Shown here: piece after piece, positions 9,930 to 19,750 of the stretch
Numbering within the stretch: position 1 is the stretch's first letter
Layout of the letters: each line of letters opens with the position of its first letter
Source: Evansella caseinilytica
Lineage (GTDB): Bacteria; Bacillota; Bacilli; Bacillales; Salisediminibacteriaceae
Direction: 5' to 3'
DNA: 64,000 nucleotides
Assembly: GCF_900107275.1 (NCBI RefSeq)
Contig: NZ_FNPI01000002.1
Span: 353,473 to 417,472, forward strand
The notes under the pieces: model-generated
Told to the model about the DNA's origin: nothing
The model's database searches: none
What the model saw: only the letters and a program-made list of their open reading frames with translations
Made by a program: the position numbers and the translations under genes

Positions 9930-11132
9930 ATGGCTTCTTTGAAAAATGTATATGTGGATTTACATATTCATATCGGACGGACGAAATCAAATAAACCGGT
10001 GAAAATCACCGCTTCACGTGAGCTTACATTAACGAATATTTTAACTGCGGCCCTTCATGCGAAGGGTCTGGATGTCGTTGGGATTATCGATGCCCAATCC
10101 CCGGAAGTATTGGAAGAGGTGCAAGCCTTGGTGACTGCCGGCGAGGCTGTGGAGCTGGCAGGAGGAGGAATCAAGTACGCAGGGCAATTGACGATCCTTT
10201 TGGGTGCGGAAATCGAAGTGTTGGATGAAAGCTGTCACGGCCCGATACATGTGCTCTGTTTTTTGCCGACGCTGGAAACAATGGGGCATTTTTCACAGTG
10301 GTGTTCGGAATGGATGAAGAACAGCGGTTTAAGCTCCCAGCGGCTTTATAGAACCGGCAGAGAGCTTCAGCATCTGGTTAAATCGCTCGACGGCTGGTTC
10401 ATTCCCGCCCATGTTTTTACGCCCTTCAAAAGCTTGTACGGCAAAGGTGTGCAATCCAGCCTGGAAGAAGTATTCGATCCAGAACTGATCGATGCCGTGG
10501 AGTTGGGACTCAGTTCAGATACAGGGATGGCGGATCAACTGCTTGAATTGGGGAGCTATCCGTTTCTCACTAATTCAGATGCCCATTCGGTTGCGAAAAT
10601 GGCCCGAGAGCATCAAATCATGACATTAAACGAAGCATCATTTGTTGAGATGGAGAAAGCTTTTCGGCGGGAAGATGGCAGAGAAATTGCTGTGAATGTC
10701 GGGCTGCACCCTCTGTTAGGGAAATATTACCATTCTGTTTGTGCCGTTTGTTCCTCCCAAGCTGTTAATGGGAGATGCCCGAATGGTCACGAAGGCAAAG
10801 TGATTCGCGGTGTGGCGGGACGTATCGCGGAGCTCGCCGCTTTGCAGCAAAAACAACAGGTAATAAAACAAAGAGCTGCGGGAAAAACAAGGCAAAAGCG
10901 CCCGAAATACCTTCATCAAGTACCGCTGGAATTTATCCCGGGCTGCGGACCGAAAACGATGAAACGGCTGCTCGATGTGTTTCAAACGGAAATGAAGGTA
11001 ATCCATCATGCGACAGAGCAGCAACTGCTGGAGGTAGTGCCGAAAAAGGTAGTAGACAAAATTATTCAAGCTCGGACAGGAGCGTTGGCCATTGTTGGGG
11101 GCGGCGGCGGTATATATGGGAAATTGAACTGA
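9930..11132 (+). CDS. Endonuclease Q-type PHP-domain protein
   Basis: A 400-residue protein of the TIGR00375/EndoQ family, which cleaves DNA 5' to deaminated bases. The PHP metal site is visible as DLHIHIGR near residue 10, GAEIEV near 92, HVLCF near 110, and TNSDAHS near 214. A zinc-knuckle-like segment CAVCSSQAVNGRCPNGH follows around residue 272. A helix-hairpin-helix-like region (FIPGCGPKTMKRLLD) is near residue 332. Homologous Bacillus proteins sit beside nudF (yqxK position). The biochemical role is inferred from the family. Confidence 0.85.
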   Translation: MASLKNVYVDLHIHIGRTKSNKPVKITASRELTLTNILTAALHAKGLDVVGIIDAQSPEVLEEVQALVTAGEAVELAGGGIKYAGQLTILLGAEIEVLDESCHGPIHVLCFLPTLETMGHFSQWCSEWMKNSGLSSQRLYRTGRELQHLVKSLDGWFIPAHVFTPFKSLYGKGVQSSLEEVFDPELIDAVELGLSSDTGMADQLLELGSYPFLTNSDAHSVAKMAREHQIMTLNEASFVEMEKAFRREDGREIAVNVGLHPLLGKYYHSVCAVCSSQAVNGRCPNGHEGKVIRGVAGRIAELAALQQKQQVIKQRAAGKTRQKRPKYLHQVPLEFIPGCGPKTMKRLLDVFQTEMKVIHHATEQQLLEVVPKKVVDKIIQARTGALAIVGGGGGIYGKLN

Positions 11133-11147
11133 AATCACTCTATTAGA

Positions 11148-11188
11148 GTTTGTTCAAAAAGATAAAAAACGACTTTTTGAATAAACAC
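11148..11188. repeat. Hairpin-only copy of the TTCAAAAAG element, inverted loop
   Basis: GTTTGTTCAAAAAG and CTTTTTGAATAAAC pair around ATAAAAAACGA, whose loop is the reverse complement of the loop in most other copies, so this copy is inverted. It lies just after the endonuclease Q gene and could act as its terminator. Confidence 0.7.
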
Positions 11189-11197
11189 TATTACATG

Positions 11198-11226
11198 TCA
11201 TAGTTTGCCTCATAGATTCATAGGAT
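11198..11226 (+). promoter_or_regulatory. Candidate sigma-E promoter of spoIIM
   Basis: TCATAGTTT, about 12 bp, CATAGGAT, resembling the sigma-E boxes ATATT and CATACANT. It ends 45 bases before the spoIIM start. spoIIM is sigma-E-dependent in B. subtilis; the match here is partial. Confidence 0.35.
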
Positions 11227-11271
11227 TGAAGTAGGAAGCTCAATCAGTGAAGAAATGAGGCGAGTGTTTGT

Positions 11272-11913
11272 ATGTACCGAATGAGAACATTGAAACGGTC
11301 AATACACGATCACATCGAATATCACCGCGCAATTTATATGTTTACGATCGTCCTTCTTTCTATGGGAGTTATTTTTGGTGCGATTATAGTCAACAGCTTG
11401 AGTTTCTCGCAGAAAAATGACCTGTATGCGTATTTGTCGCTGTTTTTTGGACAAGTAAAAGAGGGGGAGTTTGCCGATTCACGGGCAATGTTCACGCAGA
11501 GCTTTGCTCACTACAGTAAATTGATCGGTTTGATGTGGGTATTGGGTCTTACAGTGATTGGCATCCCGATTTTATATATTTTGTTGTTTATTAAAGGCCT
11601 GGTCGTCGGCTTTACCGTCGGTTTTTTAGTAAACCAGATGGGCTTCGACGGCTTCCTGCTGTCGTTTGCAACGATTTTTCCGCAAAATATCTTATTAATT
11701 CCCGTGTTTATCATCGTCGCAACGGTGGCCACTTCCTTTTCCATGAGGGTGTGGCGTCAAGTGACGAGACGCAGTTATGAACCAGTTTTTCAGCATTTTA
11801 TTGCATATTCGATTTTTTTGCTGTTTATCGGTGCTTTCATTGCCATCGTTTCCGGCTATGAGGCCTATGTTTCTCCGGCGTTAATGAAAACCGTCTTCAA
11901 CTTATTGAATTGA
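11272..11913 (+). CDS. spoIIM: Stage II sporulation protein M
   Basis: A 213-residue membrane protein with about five hydrophobic segments. With SpoIID and SpoIIP it forms the septal peptidoglycan-degrading complex that drives engulfment in the mother cell. The N-terminus MYRMRTLKRSIHDHIEYHRA followed by a first helix, and the ILLFIKGLVVGFTVGF and IFPQNILLIP stretches, are typical of the family. A weak GAGGCG precedes the start. Position between the nudF region and fur matches B. subtilis. Confidence 0.93.
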   Translation: MYRMRTLKRSIHDHIEYHRAIYMFTIVLLSMGVIFGAIIVNSLSFSQKNDLYAYLSLFFGQVKEGEFADSRAMFTQSFAHYSKLIGLMWVLGLTVIGIPILYILLFIKGLVVGFTVGFLVNQMGFDGFLLSFATIFPQNILLIPVFIIVATVATSFSMRVWRQVTRRSYEPVFQHFIAYSIFLLFIGAFIAIVSGYEAYVSPALMKTVFNLLN

Positions 11914-11984
11914 ATATAAATTATTAAATGAAATTAATTATTAGTAAATAATCGATTTAAAATCTTTATTGTAACAATTCTTGT

Positions 11985-12014
11985 TTGACACTTTTTTTTT
12001 CTAAAGAGTATAAT
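11985..12014 (+). promoter_or_regulatory. Sigma-A promoter of fur
   Basis: Perfect TTGACA (11985), 18 bp, perfect TATAAT (12009), 35 bases before the fur start. The upstream tract is very AT-rich (AATTATTAGTAAATAAT), where a Fur- or PerR-type operator could lie, but I see no clean 7-1-7 palindrome. Confidence 0.85.
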
Positions 12015-12048
12015 AAACAATGTAGATGGCTTTTTGGAGGGGAAAAAG

Positions 12049-12513
12049 ATGGAACAACGAATTGAGAGAATTAAAAAGCAATTGCATTCTCAAAGCTATA
12101 AATTGACGCCGCAGCGGGAAGCTACGGTAAGAGTCCTTCTTGAGCATGAAGAAGATCATTTGAGTGCAGAGGATGTCTACATGCTTGTCAAAGAAAAATC
12201 TCCTGAAATCGGGCTGGCCACGGTATATCGTACATTGGAATTACTAAGTGAATTAAAAGTTGTCGATAAAATTAACTTTGGTGACGGTGTTTCCCGTTAC
12301 GACCTCCGTCAAGAAGGAGCTGCTCATTTTCATCATCATCTTGTTTGCATTGAATGCGGCGCTGTGGATGAAATACAGGAAGATTTGCTGGAAGATGTGG
12401 AGAAAATCGTGGAACGGGACTGGAAGTTTCTTATTAAAGATCATCGCCTGACTTTCCATGGAATATGTCACCGCTGCCGCGACGCGAATAACAGTAAAAA
12501 CCTTACTGAATGA
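12049..12513 (+). CDS. fur: Ferric uptake regulator family repressor
   Basis: A 154-residue metal-dependent winged-helix repressor. ATG 12049 follows TTTTTGGAGGGG; an in-frame TTG inside that site is not the start. KLTPQREATVRVLLEHEEDH is the DNA-binding domain, ATVYRTLELL the recognition region, and HFHHHLVCIECGAVDE the metal site with the first CxxC; the second pair is CHRC. Gene order before yqzK and xerD fits Fur rather than PerR or Zur. Its last codons form part of the terminator stem. Confidence 0.93.
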   Translation: MEQRIERIKKQLHSQSYKLTPQREATVRVLLEHEEDHLSAEDVYMLVKEKSPEIGLATVYRTLELLSELKVVDKINFGDGVSRYDLRQEGAAHFHHHLVCIECGAVDEIQEDLLEDVEKIVERDWKFLIKDHRLTFHGICHRCRDANNSKNLTE

Positions 12514-12528
12514 TGGTAAGGTTTTTTT
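12496..12528 (+). terminator. Intrinsic terminator overlapping the end of fur
   Basis: AAAACCTTAC and GTAAGGTTTT pair, followed by TTTTG. The left arm lies within the final fur codons. Confidence 0.85.
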
Positions 12529-12608
12529 GTTATGGACAAAGAAGGTATAGAACTTGTCAAATGTGTCATATCCTTTATTAAACGATGTTCAAAAAGCGGA
12601 GGAAGATA

Positions 12609-12854
12609 ATGATGCAAACGGCAGTGCAAAGTATAAAAACATTTTTGGAAGCCATTCTTGTTTTTTTCTTATTCTTAGGGTGCACGCTTGTTTTTTATTA
12701 TGGTATTCTATGGGTAAGTGGAGAATATGAAAAATATCACCGTTACGATGAACCGAATGGAAATGCCGTGAAGGTTGTTACGGAGCTTTCGGAGAATGTA
12801 CCAGTGAATGAAACGGTGCGACGTTTTCAATATTTTTTGAAACACGGAGAATGA
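12609..12854 (+). CDS. yqzK: DUF4227 small membrane protein YqzK
   Basis: An 81-residue protein with one hydrophobic segment (about residues 10-33, FLEAILVFFLFLGCTLVFYY) and a short acidic and basic tail. ATG 12609 or 12612 follows GCGGAGGAAG; the frame upstream is not conserved. The family is found between fur and xerD in many Bacillaceae. Function unknown. Confidence 0.85.
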   Translation: MMQTAVQSIKTFLEAILVFFLFLGCTLVFYYGILWVSGEYEKYHRYDEPNGNAVKVVTELSENVPVNETVRRFQYFLKHGE

Positions 12855-12881
12855 CACCGGTTGCCAAAGGTGGAGGTATTT

Positions 12882-13772
12882 TTGCAGCAGAAGCTCAATG
12901 AATTTATCCATTATTTAATTGTTGAAAAAGGATTGTCTCAAAATACGACAGCTGCCTATCGCCGTGATTTAACAAGTTACTTGACTTACCTTCAGTACCA
13001 TTCCGGTGCAACCGGTTTGGCGGAGGTTACCCGAACGATGATTTTGCAGTTTTTGTATCAGTTAAAGGATGAAGGAAAAGCGACGACGACGTTGGCGAGA
13101 ACGCTTTCTTCCATCCGCTCGTTTCATTTTTTTTTGATCCGGGAGGGGCATGTAACAACCGATCCTTCTTTACATATTGAAATGCCGCGAGCGGAAAAGC
13201 GCCTTCCGAAAGTTTTGTCCACATCGGAAGTGGAAGCGCTGCTGGTAGCTTCTGTTAACAAACCTCTGTTGGATTTGCGCAACAAAGCGATGTTGGAGTT
13301 GCTGTATGCAACGGGAATCCGCGTCAGTGAACTGTGTCATCTCCAGTTGTCGGATATCCACTTACAGATGGGGTTTATACGCTGCATAGGAAAAGGAAAC
13401 AAGGAAAGAATTATTCCGCTCGGAAGTGTTGCTTCGTCCGTGCTGGAAAGGTACATCCGGGAAGCAAGGCCGCAGTTGCTGAAGAAGCAGCGCCACGACA
13501 TTCTTTTTGTCAACCACCATGGCAGGCAGTTGTCGCGACAAGGCTTTTGGAAAATCATCAAACAATTGGCAGCAGCCTCGGGAATAAAAAAAGAATTGAC
13601 ACCGCATATGCTGCGGCATTCCTTTGCCACTCATCTGCTTGAAAACGGTGCCGATTTGCGCGCGGTACAGGAGATGCTCGGTCATGCTGATATCTCGACG
13701 ACGCAAATTTACACACATGTAACAAAAACGCGGATGAAAGAGGTTTACTCACGCTATCACCCAAGAGCTTAA
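12882..13772 (+). CDS. xerD: Tyrosine recombinase XerD
   Basis: A 296-residue site-specific recombinase that, with XerC, resolves chromosome dimers at dif. I choose TTG 12882 since it follows GGTGGAGG and gives the same length as B. subtilis XerD (RipX). Catalytic residues are in ATGIRVSEL (Arg), [12 protein letters not shown] (HxxR), and [14 protein letters not shown] (His and the nucleophilic Tyr). Only 27 bases separate it from yqzK. Confidence 0.95.
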   Translation: MQQKLNEFIHYLIVEKGLSQNTTAAYRRDLTSYLTYLQYHSGATGLAEVTRTMILQFLYQLKDEGKATTTLARTLSSIRSFHFFLIREGHVTTDPSLHIEMPRAEKRLPKVLSTSEVEALLVASVNKPLLDLRNKAMLELLYATGIRVSELCHLQLSDIHLQMGFIRCIGKGNKERIIPLGSVASSVLERYIREARPQLLKKQRHDILFVNHHGRQLSRQGFWKIIKQLAAASGIKKELTPHMLRHSFATHLLENGADLRAVQEMLGHADISTTQIYTHVTKTRMKEVYSRYHPRA

Positions 13773-13980
13773 AAGGTGCAGTCGGATACGTTGCCGGGGA
13801 GAAGCGATTGCGTTGAGTTGTCTGACCTCCGACAACTTAAGGGGAAGAAGGTCGGCAAATATTCATGAAAGAGCGATCCTGTGAACATAAGCATGCGGGA
13901 CGTGGCGGAGAGAAAAAATTAGCTGGACGGAGGGCATAGTATTAACGACCACCTACATTTAAAGGAGGAATAAATTTGTT
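13773..13980. other. Intergenic region before deoB
   Basis: About 210 bases with no clear gene. It ends in AAAGGAGGA, the deoB ribosome site. The segment is unusually G-rich (GGCGGAGAG, GGACGGAGGGC), and I see no riboswitch or repeat family member. Confidence 0.4.
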
Positions 13981-15159
13981 ATGACAAACTATTCACGGAT
14001 TTTTCTCATTGTTTTAGACTCCGTCGGAATCGGCGAGGCGCCGGACGCAAAGGAGTTCAATGATGAGGGCGCAGACACATTAGGCCATATTGCAGAAGAA
14101 ATGAACGGGCTTAAACTCCCAAACTTGGATATGCTGGGATTGGCCCACATAAAAGATTACAAAGGGGGAGTAAAGCCGGACAAGCCGTTGGCGTATTATG
14201 GAAAAATGGAAGAAGCATCGGTAGGAAAGGATACGATGACCGGACATTGGGAAATCATGGGTCTTCGCATTGACCAACCGTTCCAGACGTTTCCCGACGG
14301 TTTCCCGTCTGAACTCATCCAGGAGTTGGAGAAGCGTTCTGGCAGAAAAGTGTTGGGCAACAAACCGGCGTCAGGGACAGAAATCCTGACGGAATTGGGC
14401 GAGGAGCATGTAAAAACGGGGGGACTCATTGTTTATACATCGGCGGATTCCGTTTTACAAATCGCGGCGCATGAAGAAGTTGTTCCCCTGGAAGAATTGT
14501 ATGATATTTGTAAAATAGCTAGAGAGCTAACTTTGGATGAGAAATATATGGTGGGCAGAGTCATTGCCCGGCCGTTTATCGGCTCTCCCGGCGAGTGGGA
14601 GCGCACTGCAAACCGCCATGACTACGCTCTGAAGCCGTTTGGCCGGACGGTGATGAATGAGCTGCAGGATGCAGGCTACGATTCCATCGCCATCGGAAAA
14701 ATTTCTGATATTTATGACGGAGAAGGAATCACAAAAACGTTGCGGACCGTTTCCAATATGGATGGAATGGATAAGCTGAACGAAACGCTGGACATGAATT
14801 TTCACGGGCTGAGCTTTGTCAACCTTGTCGATTTTGACGCCAAATTCGGCCATCGCCGGGATCCGAACGGATACGGAAAAGCGTTGGAAGAATTTGATGT
14901 GCGTCTTGAAGAGGTTTTTGCAAAATTAACAGCAGATGATCTCTTAATTATTACCGCCGATCATGGCAACGATCCTGTTCATCACGGAACGGATCATACT
15001 AGGGAATATGTTCCGTTGCTTGTTTACAACAAAGCGATGACGGAAGGACGTTCACTTCACATTCGAAAAACATTCGCCGATATCGGGGCAACGATTGCAG
15101 ATAATTTTCAAGTGCCGCTGCCCGCTTTCGGACAAAGCTTTTTGAACGAGCTGAAATAG
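13981..15159 (+). CDS. deoB: Phosphopentomutase
   Basis: A 392-residue enzyme that interconverts ribose/deoxyribose 1- and 5-phosphates, of the alkaline-phosphatase superfamily. [19 protein letters not shown] at the N-terminus holds the metal Asp; KDTMTGHWE is the phosphothreonine region; [20 protein letters not shown] near residue 322 carries the remaining metal ligands. First gene of a nucleoside catabolism unit with punA and pdp. AAAGGAGGA lies 12 bases before ATG. Confidence 0.96.
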   Translation: MTNYSRIFLIVLDSVGIGEAPDAKEFNDEGADTLGHIAEEMNGLKLPNLDMLGLAHIKDYKGGVKPDKPLAYYGKMEEASVGKDTMTGHWEIMGLRIDQPFQTFPDGFPSELIQELEKRSGRKVLGNKPASGTEILTELGEEHVKTGGLIVYTSADSVLQIAAHEEVVPLEELYDICKIARELTLDEKYMVGRVIARPFIGSPGEWERTANRHDYALKPFGRTVMNELQDAGYDSIAIGKISDIYDGEGITKTLRTVSNMDGMDKLNETLDMNFHGLSFVNLVDFDAKFGHRRDPNGYGKALEEFDVRLEEVFAKLTADDLLIITADHGNDPVHHGTDHTREYVPLLVYNKAMTEGRSLHIRKTFADIGATIADNFQVPLPAFGQSFLNELK

Positions 15160-15170
15160 GAGGAGTTTGC

Positions 15171-15995
15171 ATGGTGCCGTTAAAAACGATAAAAGAAGCA
15201 GTTGCTTATATTAAAGAGAAGCTTACCAGTCAGCCGAAGACCGGTTTAATTTTAGGTTCGGGGCTGGGCGTTCTTGCAGAGGAAATACGTAACCCGGTAT
15301 ACATACCTTATCGTGACATCCCGGGCTTTCCGGTGTCAACCGTTGCCGGTCATAAAGGACGGCTTGTTATCGGCGAACTGGAAGGAAAACAGGTTGTAGC
15401 GATGCAAGGAAGATTCCATTTTTACGAAGGATACGACCTTGATCTTGTGACATTACCCGTGCGTGTCATGAAGGGAATCGGAGTCGATACAGTAATCGTT
15501 ACCAATGCAGCAGGGGGAGTAAACACTTCGTTCCAACCAGGCGATTTAATGCTTATCAATGATCACATTAATCTTTTCGGCACAAATCCGCTTATCGGTC
15601 CTGCGGAGGATACGTTGGGCGTCCGCTTTCCCGACATGTCCGCGGCGTATGCCGTAGAACTGCTGCAGTTGGCGAAAACCGTGGCCAAGGAGCGCAAACT
15701 GCAAATAAAAGAAGGGGTGTATGTCGGCATGACCGGCCCAAGCTATGAGACGCCTGCAGAAATCCGGATGATCAGAAGGCTTGGCGGAGATGCCGTAGGG
15801 ATGTCGACGGTTCCGGAAGTCATCGTAGCCAGACACAGCGGTATGAAAGTGTTAGGTGTTTCGTGCATTTCCAACATGGCAGCTGGGATTTTGGCTCAGC
15901 CGCTGACTCATGATGAAGTCATGGAAACGACGGAAAAAGTAAAAGAAGAATTTACCGCATTCATAAAAGACGTGATGAAACAATTGGAAGGCTGA
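15171..15995 (+). CDS. punA: Purine-nucleoside phosphorylase (inosine/guanosine type)
   Basis: A 274-residue enzyme splitting inosine and guanosine with phosphate. GLILGSGLGVLA (phosphate loop), MQGRFHFYEGYD, TNAAGGVN, YVGMTGPSYETPAEIR and GMSTVPEVIVARH are standard trimeric PNP motifs. ATG follows TAGGAGGAG 11 bases after deoB (pupG in B. subtilis). Confidence 0.95.
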   Translation: MVPLKTIKEAVAYIKEKLTSQPKTGLILGSGLGVLAEEIRNPVYIPYRDIPGFPVSTVAGHKGRLVIGELEGKQVVAMQGRFHFYEGYDLDLVTLPVRVMKGIGVDTVIVTNAAGGVNTSFQPGDLMLINDHINLFGTNPLIGPAEDTLGVRFPDMSAAYAVELLQLAKTVAKERKLQIKEGVYVGMTGPSYETPAEIRMIRRLGGDAVGMSTVPEVIVARHSGMKVLGVSCISNMAAGILAQPLTHDEVMETTEKVKEEFTAFIKDVMKQLEG

Positions 15996-16070
15996 GGCGA
16001 ACTGTAGCATTGATTAACAAGCATTGCTGCAGGGTACAAAACTATTCTTTAGCCGCGAGGAGGTAAAAAA

Positions 16071-17372
16071 ATGAGAATGGTTGATCTCATTGAGAAAAAA
16101 AGAAATGGGGAAGCCCATTCAGAAGCTGAAATTGATTTTATTATACAAGGATATACAGCAGGCAGCATACCGGAATATCAGATTAGCGCTTGGGCGATGG
16201 CCGTTTATTTTCAAGGGATGAACGAAGAAGAACGCTCGCTGATGACAAATGCCATGGTAAAGTCGGGAGATACGATTGATTTGTCCGGTATACACGGGAT
16301 TAAAGTCGATAAACACAGTACAGGCGGCGTCGGAGATACAACAACACTTGTGCTGGCGCCCCTCGTTGCCAGCGTCGGTGTTCCGGTGGCAAAAATGAGC
16401 GGCCGCGGTCTTGGGCACACAGGAGGTACGATCGATAAGCTTGAATCGGTTCCCGGCTTCAATGTGGAAATAACAAATGAACAATTTACTGCTTTAGTAA
16501 ACAAAAACAAAGTGGCTGTCATCGGGCAGACGCAAAATTTGACGCCTGCGGATAAAAAGCTGTACGGGTTGCGGGATGTCACGGCGACGGTCAATTCCAT
16601 TCCGCTGATTGCCAGCTCGATCATGAGTAAAAAAATCGCCTCCGGTGCAGATGCGATTGTTCTCGACGTAAAAACCGGCGCCGGAGCTTTTATGAAAGAA
16701 TTAGCGGATGCGAAAGAACTGGCAGAAGCGATGGTGAAAATCGGGAACGGCCTTGGAAGAAGGACCTCTGCGATTATTTCAGATATGAGTCAGCCGCTCG
16801 GTAACGCCATTGGCAATGCTCTGGAGGTAAAAGAGGCGATTGATACGTTGAGAGGAGAAGGTCCGGAGGATTTAATGGAGCTCTGCTATGTACTCGGAAG
16901 TCATATGATGGTGGCAGCGGAAAAAGCACGTAGCCTGGAAGAGGCGAAAGCGCACTTGAAGGAGGCCATTCAAAGCGGCAGGGCATTGGAACAATTTAAA
17001 ACATTCATTGAAGCCCAGAACGGTGATCCGTCTGTTGCAGACGACGTCCAACGTTTACCGCAAGCCCGATATCAAATGGAAGTCACCGCCGAGGAGACAG
17101 GCTATGTCACAGGCATCGTCGCCGATCAAATCGGAACGGCGGCAATGATGCTCGGCGCTGGGAGAGCAACAAAAGAATCGGTCATTGATTTGGCAGTTGG
17201 TATTGTTTTAAAGAAAAAGATCGGCGATTCGGTCAAAGCCGGCGAAGCGCTCGCCATCATTCATGCCAACCAGGCTCATGGAGAGTCAATCATCCAAACG
17301 GTTCGGCAATCCTTTTCCATTGATAAAGAGGCAATTACTCCTCCCCCGCTTATTTACGATGCAATTCATTGA
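16071..17372 (+). CDS. pdp: Pyrimidine-nucleoside phosphorylase
   Basis: A 433-residue enzyme of the thymidine/pyrimidine phosphorylase family. The [20 protein letters not shown] signature is present near residue 80; [16 protein letters not shown] and the C-terminal barrel-sandwich hybrid ([13 protein letters not shown]) follow. GCGAGGAGGT precedes ATG. Third member of the nucleoside salvage group. Confidence 0.95.
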   Translation: MRMVDLIEKKRNGEAHSEAEIDFIIQGYTAGSIPEYQISAWAMAVYFQGMNEEERSLMTNAMVKSGDTIDLSGIHGIKVDKHSTGGVGDTTTLVLAPLVASVGVPVAKMSGRGLGHTGGTIDKLESVPGFNVEITNEQFTALVNKNKVAVIGQTQNLTPADKKLYGLRDVTATVNSIPLIASSIMSKKIASGADAIVLDVKTGAGAFMKELADAKELAEAMVKIGNGLGRRTSAIISDMSQPLGNAIGNALEVKEAIDTLRGEGPEDLMELCYVLGSHMMVAAEKARSLEEAKAHLKEAIQSGRALEQFKTFIEAQNGDPSVADDVQRLPQARYQMEVTAEETGYVTGIVADQIGTAAMMLGAGRATKESVIDLAVGIVLKKKIGDSVKAGEALAIIHANQAHGESIIQTVRQSFSIDKEAITPPPLIYDAIH

Positions 17373-17419
17373 TGGAAAGCTGTGTTCACTCACACAGTTC
17401 TGAACAAGGCTCTTTTTAA

Positions 17420-17483
17420 AGTTTGTCGCTCCTTGCTTCGGTGGTGTCTCAAAAGGGAAAAAACACCCTTTTGAGACACCACC
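17420..17483. repeat. Hairpin-only element, GGTGTCTCAAAAGGG type, inverted
   Basis: GGTGGTGTCTCAAAAGGG and CCCTTTTGAGACACCACC form an 18-bp stem around AAAAAACA. The upstream CTCCTTGCTTC is the reverse complement of the GAAGCAAGGAG that follows this hairpin in other copies, so this copy is inverted and cut short. It may terminate pdp transcription. Confidence 0.8.
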
Positions 17484-17537
17484 TTTTGTTTTTTCAAAAG
17501 CAACAAAGTTTCTGAAAACAGTCTTGAACATTATGTG

Positions 17538-17566
17538 GTATATTCCCTCCGCTAATGGGAAGAATG
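17538..17566 (+). promoter_or_regulatory. Candidate sigma-F promoter of dacF
   Basis: GTATA, 14 bp, GGGAAGAATG. The -10 box fits the sigma-F consensus GGNRANAHTR at every position. It ends 27 bases before the dacF start, and dacF is sigma-F-dependent in B. subtilis. Confidence 0.55.
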
Positions 17567-17593
17567 GTAAAGAAAAAGAATGGAGGGATTGGA

Positions 17594-18763
17594 TTGAAAA
17601 AAACGTTCATTGTTTTTTTACTAGGTTTATACGTTTTCCTCAGCGGACTGAATGTTTATGCCGAGGAGGGAAAGGTCGTTGATTTGGCGGATCAGGCAAA
17701 GTCGGCGATCCTGATAGAGCGGGACACAGGAACGGTCCTCTACGAGAAAAACAGCGATGAACAACTACCGCCCGCGAGCATGACGAAAGTGATGACAATG
17801 CTTCTCATCATGGAAGCACTCGACTCGGGAAAAGTGAAATGGGATGAGAAAGTACGAACGAGCGAACGCGCCGCATCCATGGGAGGCTCACAAATATTTC
17901 TGGAACCGGGTGAAGAGATGACCGTCGAAGAAATGCTGAAGGGAATTGCTATCGCATCTGCAAACGACGCTTCGGTGGCAATGGCGGAGCATTTGGCTGG
18001 TTCTGAAGAGCAATTTATCAATATGATGAATGAAAAAGCAAAAGCCTTGGGGCTGGAAAATACCCATTTTGTCAATTCAAACGGTTTGCCGGGAGAAAAC
18101 CATTACTCGTCTGCGGCAGATTTAGCAATCATGGCTAAAGAGTTATTAAAGTATGAAGAAATAACAAAATTCACAAGTTTATATGAAGACTACTTACGTG
18201 AAAATACTGATGATAAATTTTGGCTCGTCAACACGAACAAACTGGTGAAATTTTATCCGGGCGTAGACGGGCTGAAAACCGGGTACACAAGCGAGGCAAA
18301 ATACTGTTTGACCGCAAGCGCTAATAAAAACGGAATGCGTATCATTGCGGTTGTTATGGGAGCGCCCACTCCGAAAGATAGGAATCGTCAAATTACTGAA
18401 ATGCTTGACTATGCATACAGTCAATATGAATTGCAAAAGCGATATGAACGGGGAGAACTGTTAGGCGAGATCAGGGTTAGTAAAGGGGAAGCGGCTACCG
18501 TTCCGTTTTTATCTGAGGAGAATGTTTCGCTATTGATGAAAAAGGGGGAATCGATCGAAGGCATTACCGAACGTCTCGAGCTGGAAGATCCGATTGCGGC
18601 GCCAGTGAAAAAAGGCGATCCGGTGGGAAAACTGCTTGTGGAAAAAGACGGAGAGATTTTGGCGGAAACCGTTGTCGTTGCCGAAGAAAACGTAACTGAA
18701 GCATCGCTGTGGACACTGATGAAACGAACCTCGTCTATTCTCGTCGGGAAAAATGTCTTTTAA
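17594..18763 (+). CDS. dacF: Forespore D-alanyl-D-alanine carboxypeptidase
   Basis: A 389-residue low-molecular-weight penicillin-binding protein that trims stem peptides during cortex synthesis. TTG 17594 follows TGGAGGG and gives a clean signal peptide ending near NVYAEEG; this equals the length of B. subtilis DacF. Catalytic motifs are SMTK, SAN (IASANDAS) and KTG (GLKTGYTSEA). The C-terminal beta domain is intact. It stands directly upstream of spoIIA, as in B. subtilis. Confidence 0.94.
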   Translation: MKKTFIVFLLGLYVFLSGLNVYAEEGKVVDLADQAKSAILIERDTGTVLYEKNSDEQLPPASMTKVMTMLLIMEALDSGKVKWDEKVRTSERAASMGGSQIFLEPGEEMTVEEMLKGIAIASANDASVAMAEHLAGSEEQFINMMNEKAKALGLENTHFVNSNGLPGENHYSSAADLAIMAKELLKYEEITKFTSLYEDYLRENTDDKFWLVNTNKLVKFYPGVDGLKTGYTSEAKYCLTASANKNGMRIIAVVMGAPTPKDRNRQITEMLDYAYSQYELQKRYERGELLGEIRVSKGEAATVPFLSEENVSLLMKKGESIEGITERLELEDPIAAPVKKGDPVGKLLVEKDGEILAETVVVAEENVTEASLWTLMKRTSSILVGKNVF

Positions 18764-18814
18764 GTACTGAATAGCTTCTTCTTTTGGCGAATAACCACTA
18801 GTTTTGCTGTTAAG

Positions 18815-18842
18815 AAGGAAACACTTCATTCAATCAAGAATC
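18815..18842 (+). promoter_or_regulatory. Candidate sigma-H promoter of the spoIIA operon
   Basis: AAGGAAAC, 12 bp, CAAGAATC, close to the sigma-H pair RNAGGAWWW and RNNGAAT. It lies about 100 bases before spoIIAA. The spoIIA operon uses sigma-H and Spo0A in B. subtilis. Confidence 0.45.
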
Positions 18843-18940
18843 TGAACTTAAACACGTCCTTCTCTGGCGTGAATTGCCAATTTCCCTTCGGGAGAGGGGA
18901 ACTGGGTGGAAAATCAGAACTTTACATGAGGGGTGAAAAA

Positions 18941-19294
18941 ATGAGTTTACTCATCGATTTAGAAACAAGAGGCAACGTTCTCTGTGTCAGGCTGGAAGGC
19001 GAACTGGATCATCATACAGCGATGGCGCTTCGGAAACAAGTGGATGCTGCGCTACAGGAGCAGCAACTGATTCATATTTTAGTAAATTTAGAAAAACTGA
19101 CGTTTATGGACAGCTCCGGTTTAGGAGTCATTTTAGGAAGATATAAGTACGTGCATACGCTTGGTGGAGAAATGGTCGTTTGCTCCATTTCGCCGCAAAT
19201 CAAACGTCTTTTTGAAATGTCGGGGCTGTTTAAAATTGTTCGCCTGGAACTAAATGAAAATGATGCGCTGCTAGCGCTGGGGGTGGCATCATGA
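18941..19294 (+). CDS. spoIIAA: Anti-sigma F factor antagonist
   Basis: A 117-residue STAS-domain protein which, unphosphorylated, frees sigma-F from SpoIIAB. ATG 18941 follows GAGGGGTG and gives the same length as B. subtilis SpoIIAA. The phosphorylated serine lies in [15 protein letters not shown]. Stop codon overlaps spoIIAB by 4 bases. Confidence 0.96.
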   Translation: MSLLIDLETRGNVLCVRLEGELDHHTAMALRKQVDAALQEQQLIHILVNLEKLTFMDSSGLGVILGRYKYVHTLGGEMVVCSISPQIKRLFEMSGLFKIVRLELNENDALLALGVAS

Positions 19295-19737
19295 AAAATC
19301 GAATGGAACTGTCTTTTACAGCATTCAGCCAAAACGAAGCGTTTGCCAGAGTAGCTGTCGGGGCCTTTGTCGCTCAATTAGACCCGACGATGGATGAGCT
19401 AACGGAAATTAAAACAGTTGTCAGTGAAGCGGTGACGAATGCGGTTATACACGGTTATCATGAAGATCCCGAAGGAATGATTTTTGTGGAAGCGGAATTG
19501 GATTTAGAACATGAAATAGTCCAACTGACAATCAAGGATAATGGCGTTGGTATTCATAATATCGAGGAAGCACGTCAGCCGCTGTACACTTCGAAGCCGG
19601 AGCTTGAGCGAAGCGGAATGGGCTTTACAATCATGGAAAACTTTATGGATAAAGTGGAAATATATTCAGAGCCGATGGAAGGTACAACAGTAACGTTGGT
19701 TAAACAACTCTCAAAGCAGCGCGCTTATGCCAATTGA
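19291..19737 (+). CDS. spoIIAB: Anti-sigma F factor, serine kinase
   Basis: A 148-residue GHKL kinase that binds sigma-F and phosphorylates Spo[15 protein letters not shown] is the N box, DNGVG the G1 box, and [12 protein letters not shown] the G2/lid region. ATGA overlap with spoIIAA indicates coupling. Confidence 0.96.
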   Translation: MKNRMELSFTAFSQNEAFARVAVGAFVAQLDPTMDELTEIKTVVSEAVTNAVIHGYHEDPEGMIFVEAELDLEHEIVQLTIKDNGVGIHNIEEARQPLYTSKPELERSGMGFTIMENFMDKVEIYSEPMEGTTVTLVKQLSKQRAYAN

Positions 19738-19750
19738 GAGGACGAGTGCC

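Noticed and set aside
10775..11146. 123-codon ORF overlapping the endonuclease Q gene
   Set aside because: Runs in another frame through a clear coding region with no ribosome site.
11910..11985. PerR/Fur operator before fur
   Set aside because: The stretch is AT-rich with several near-palindromes but none fits the 15-base consensus convincingly.
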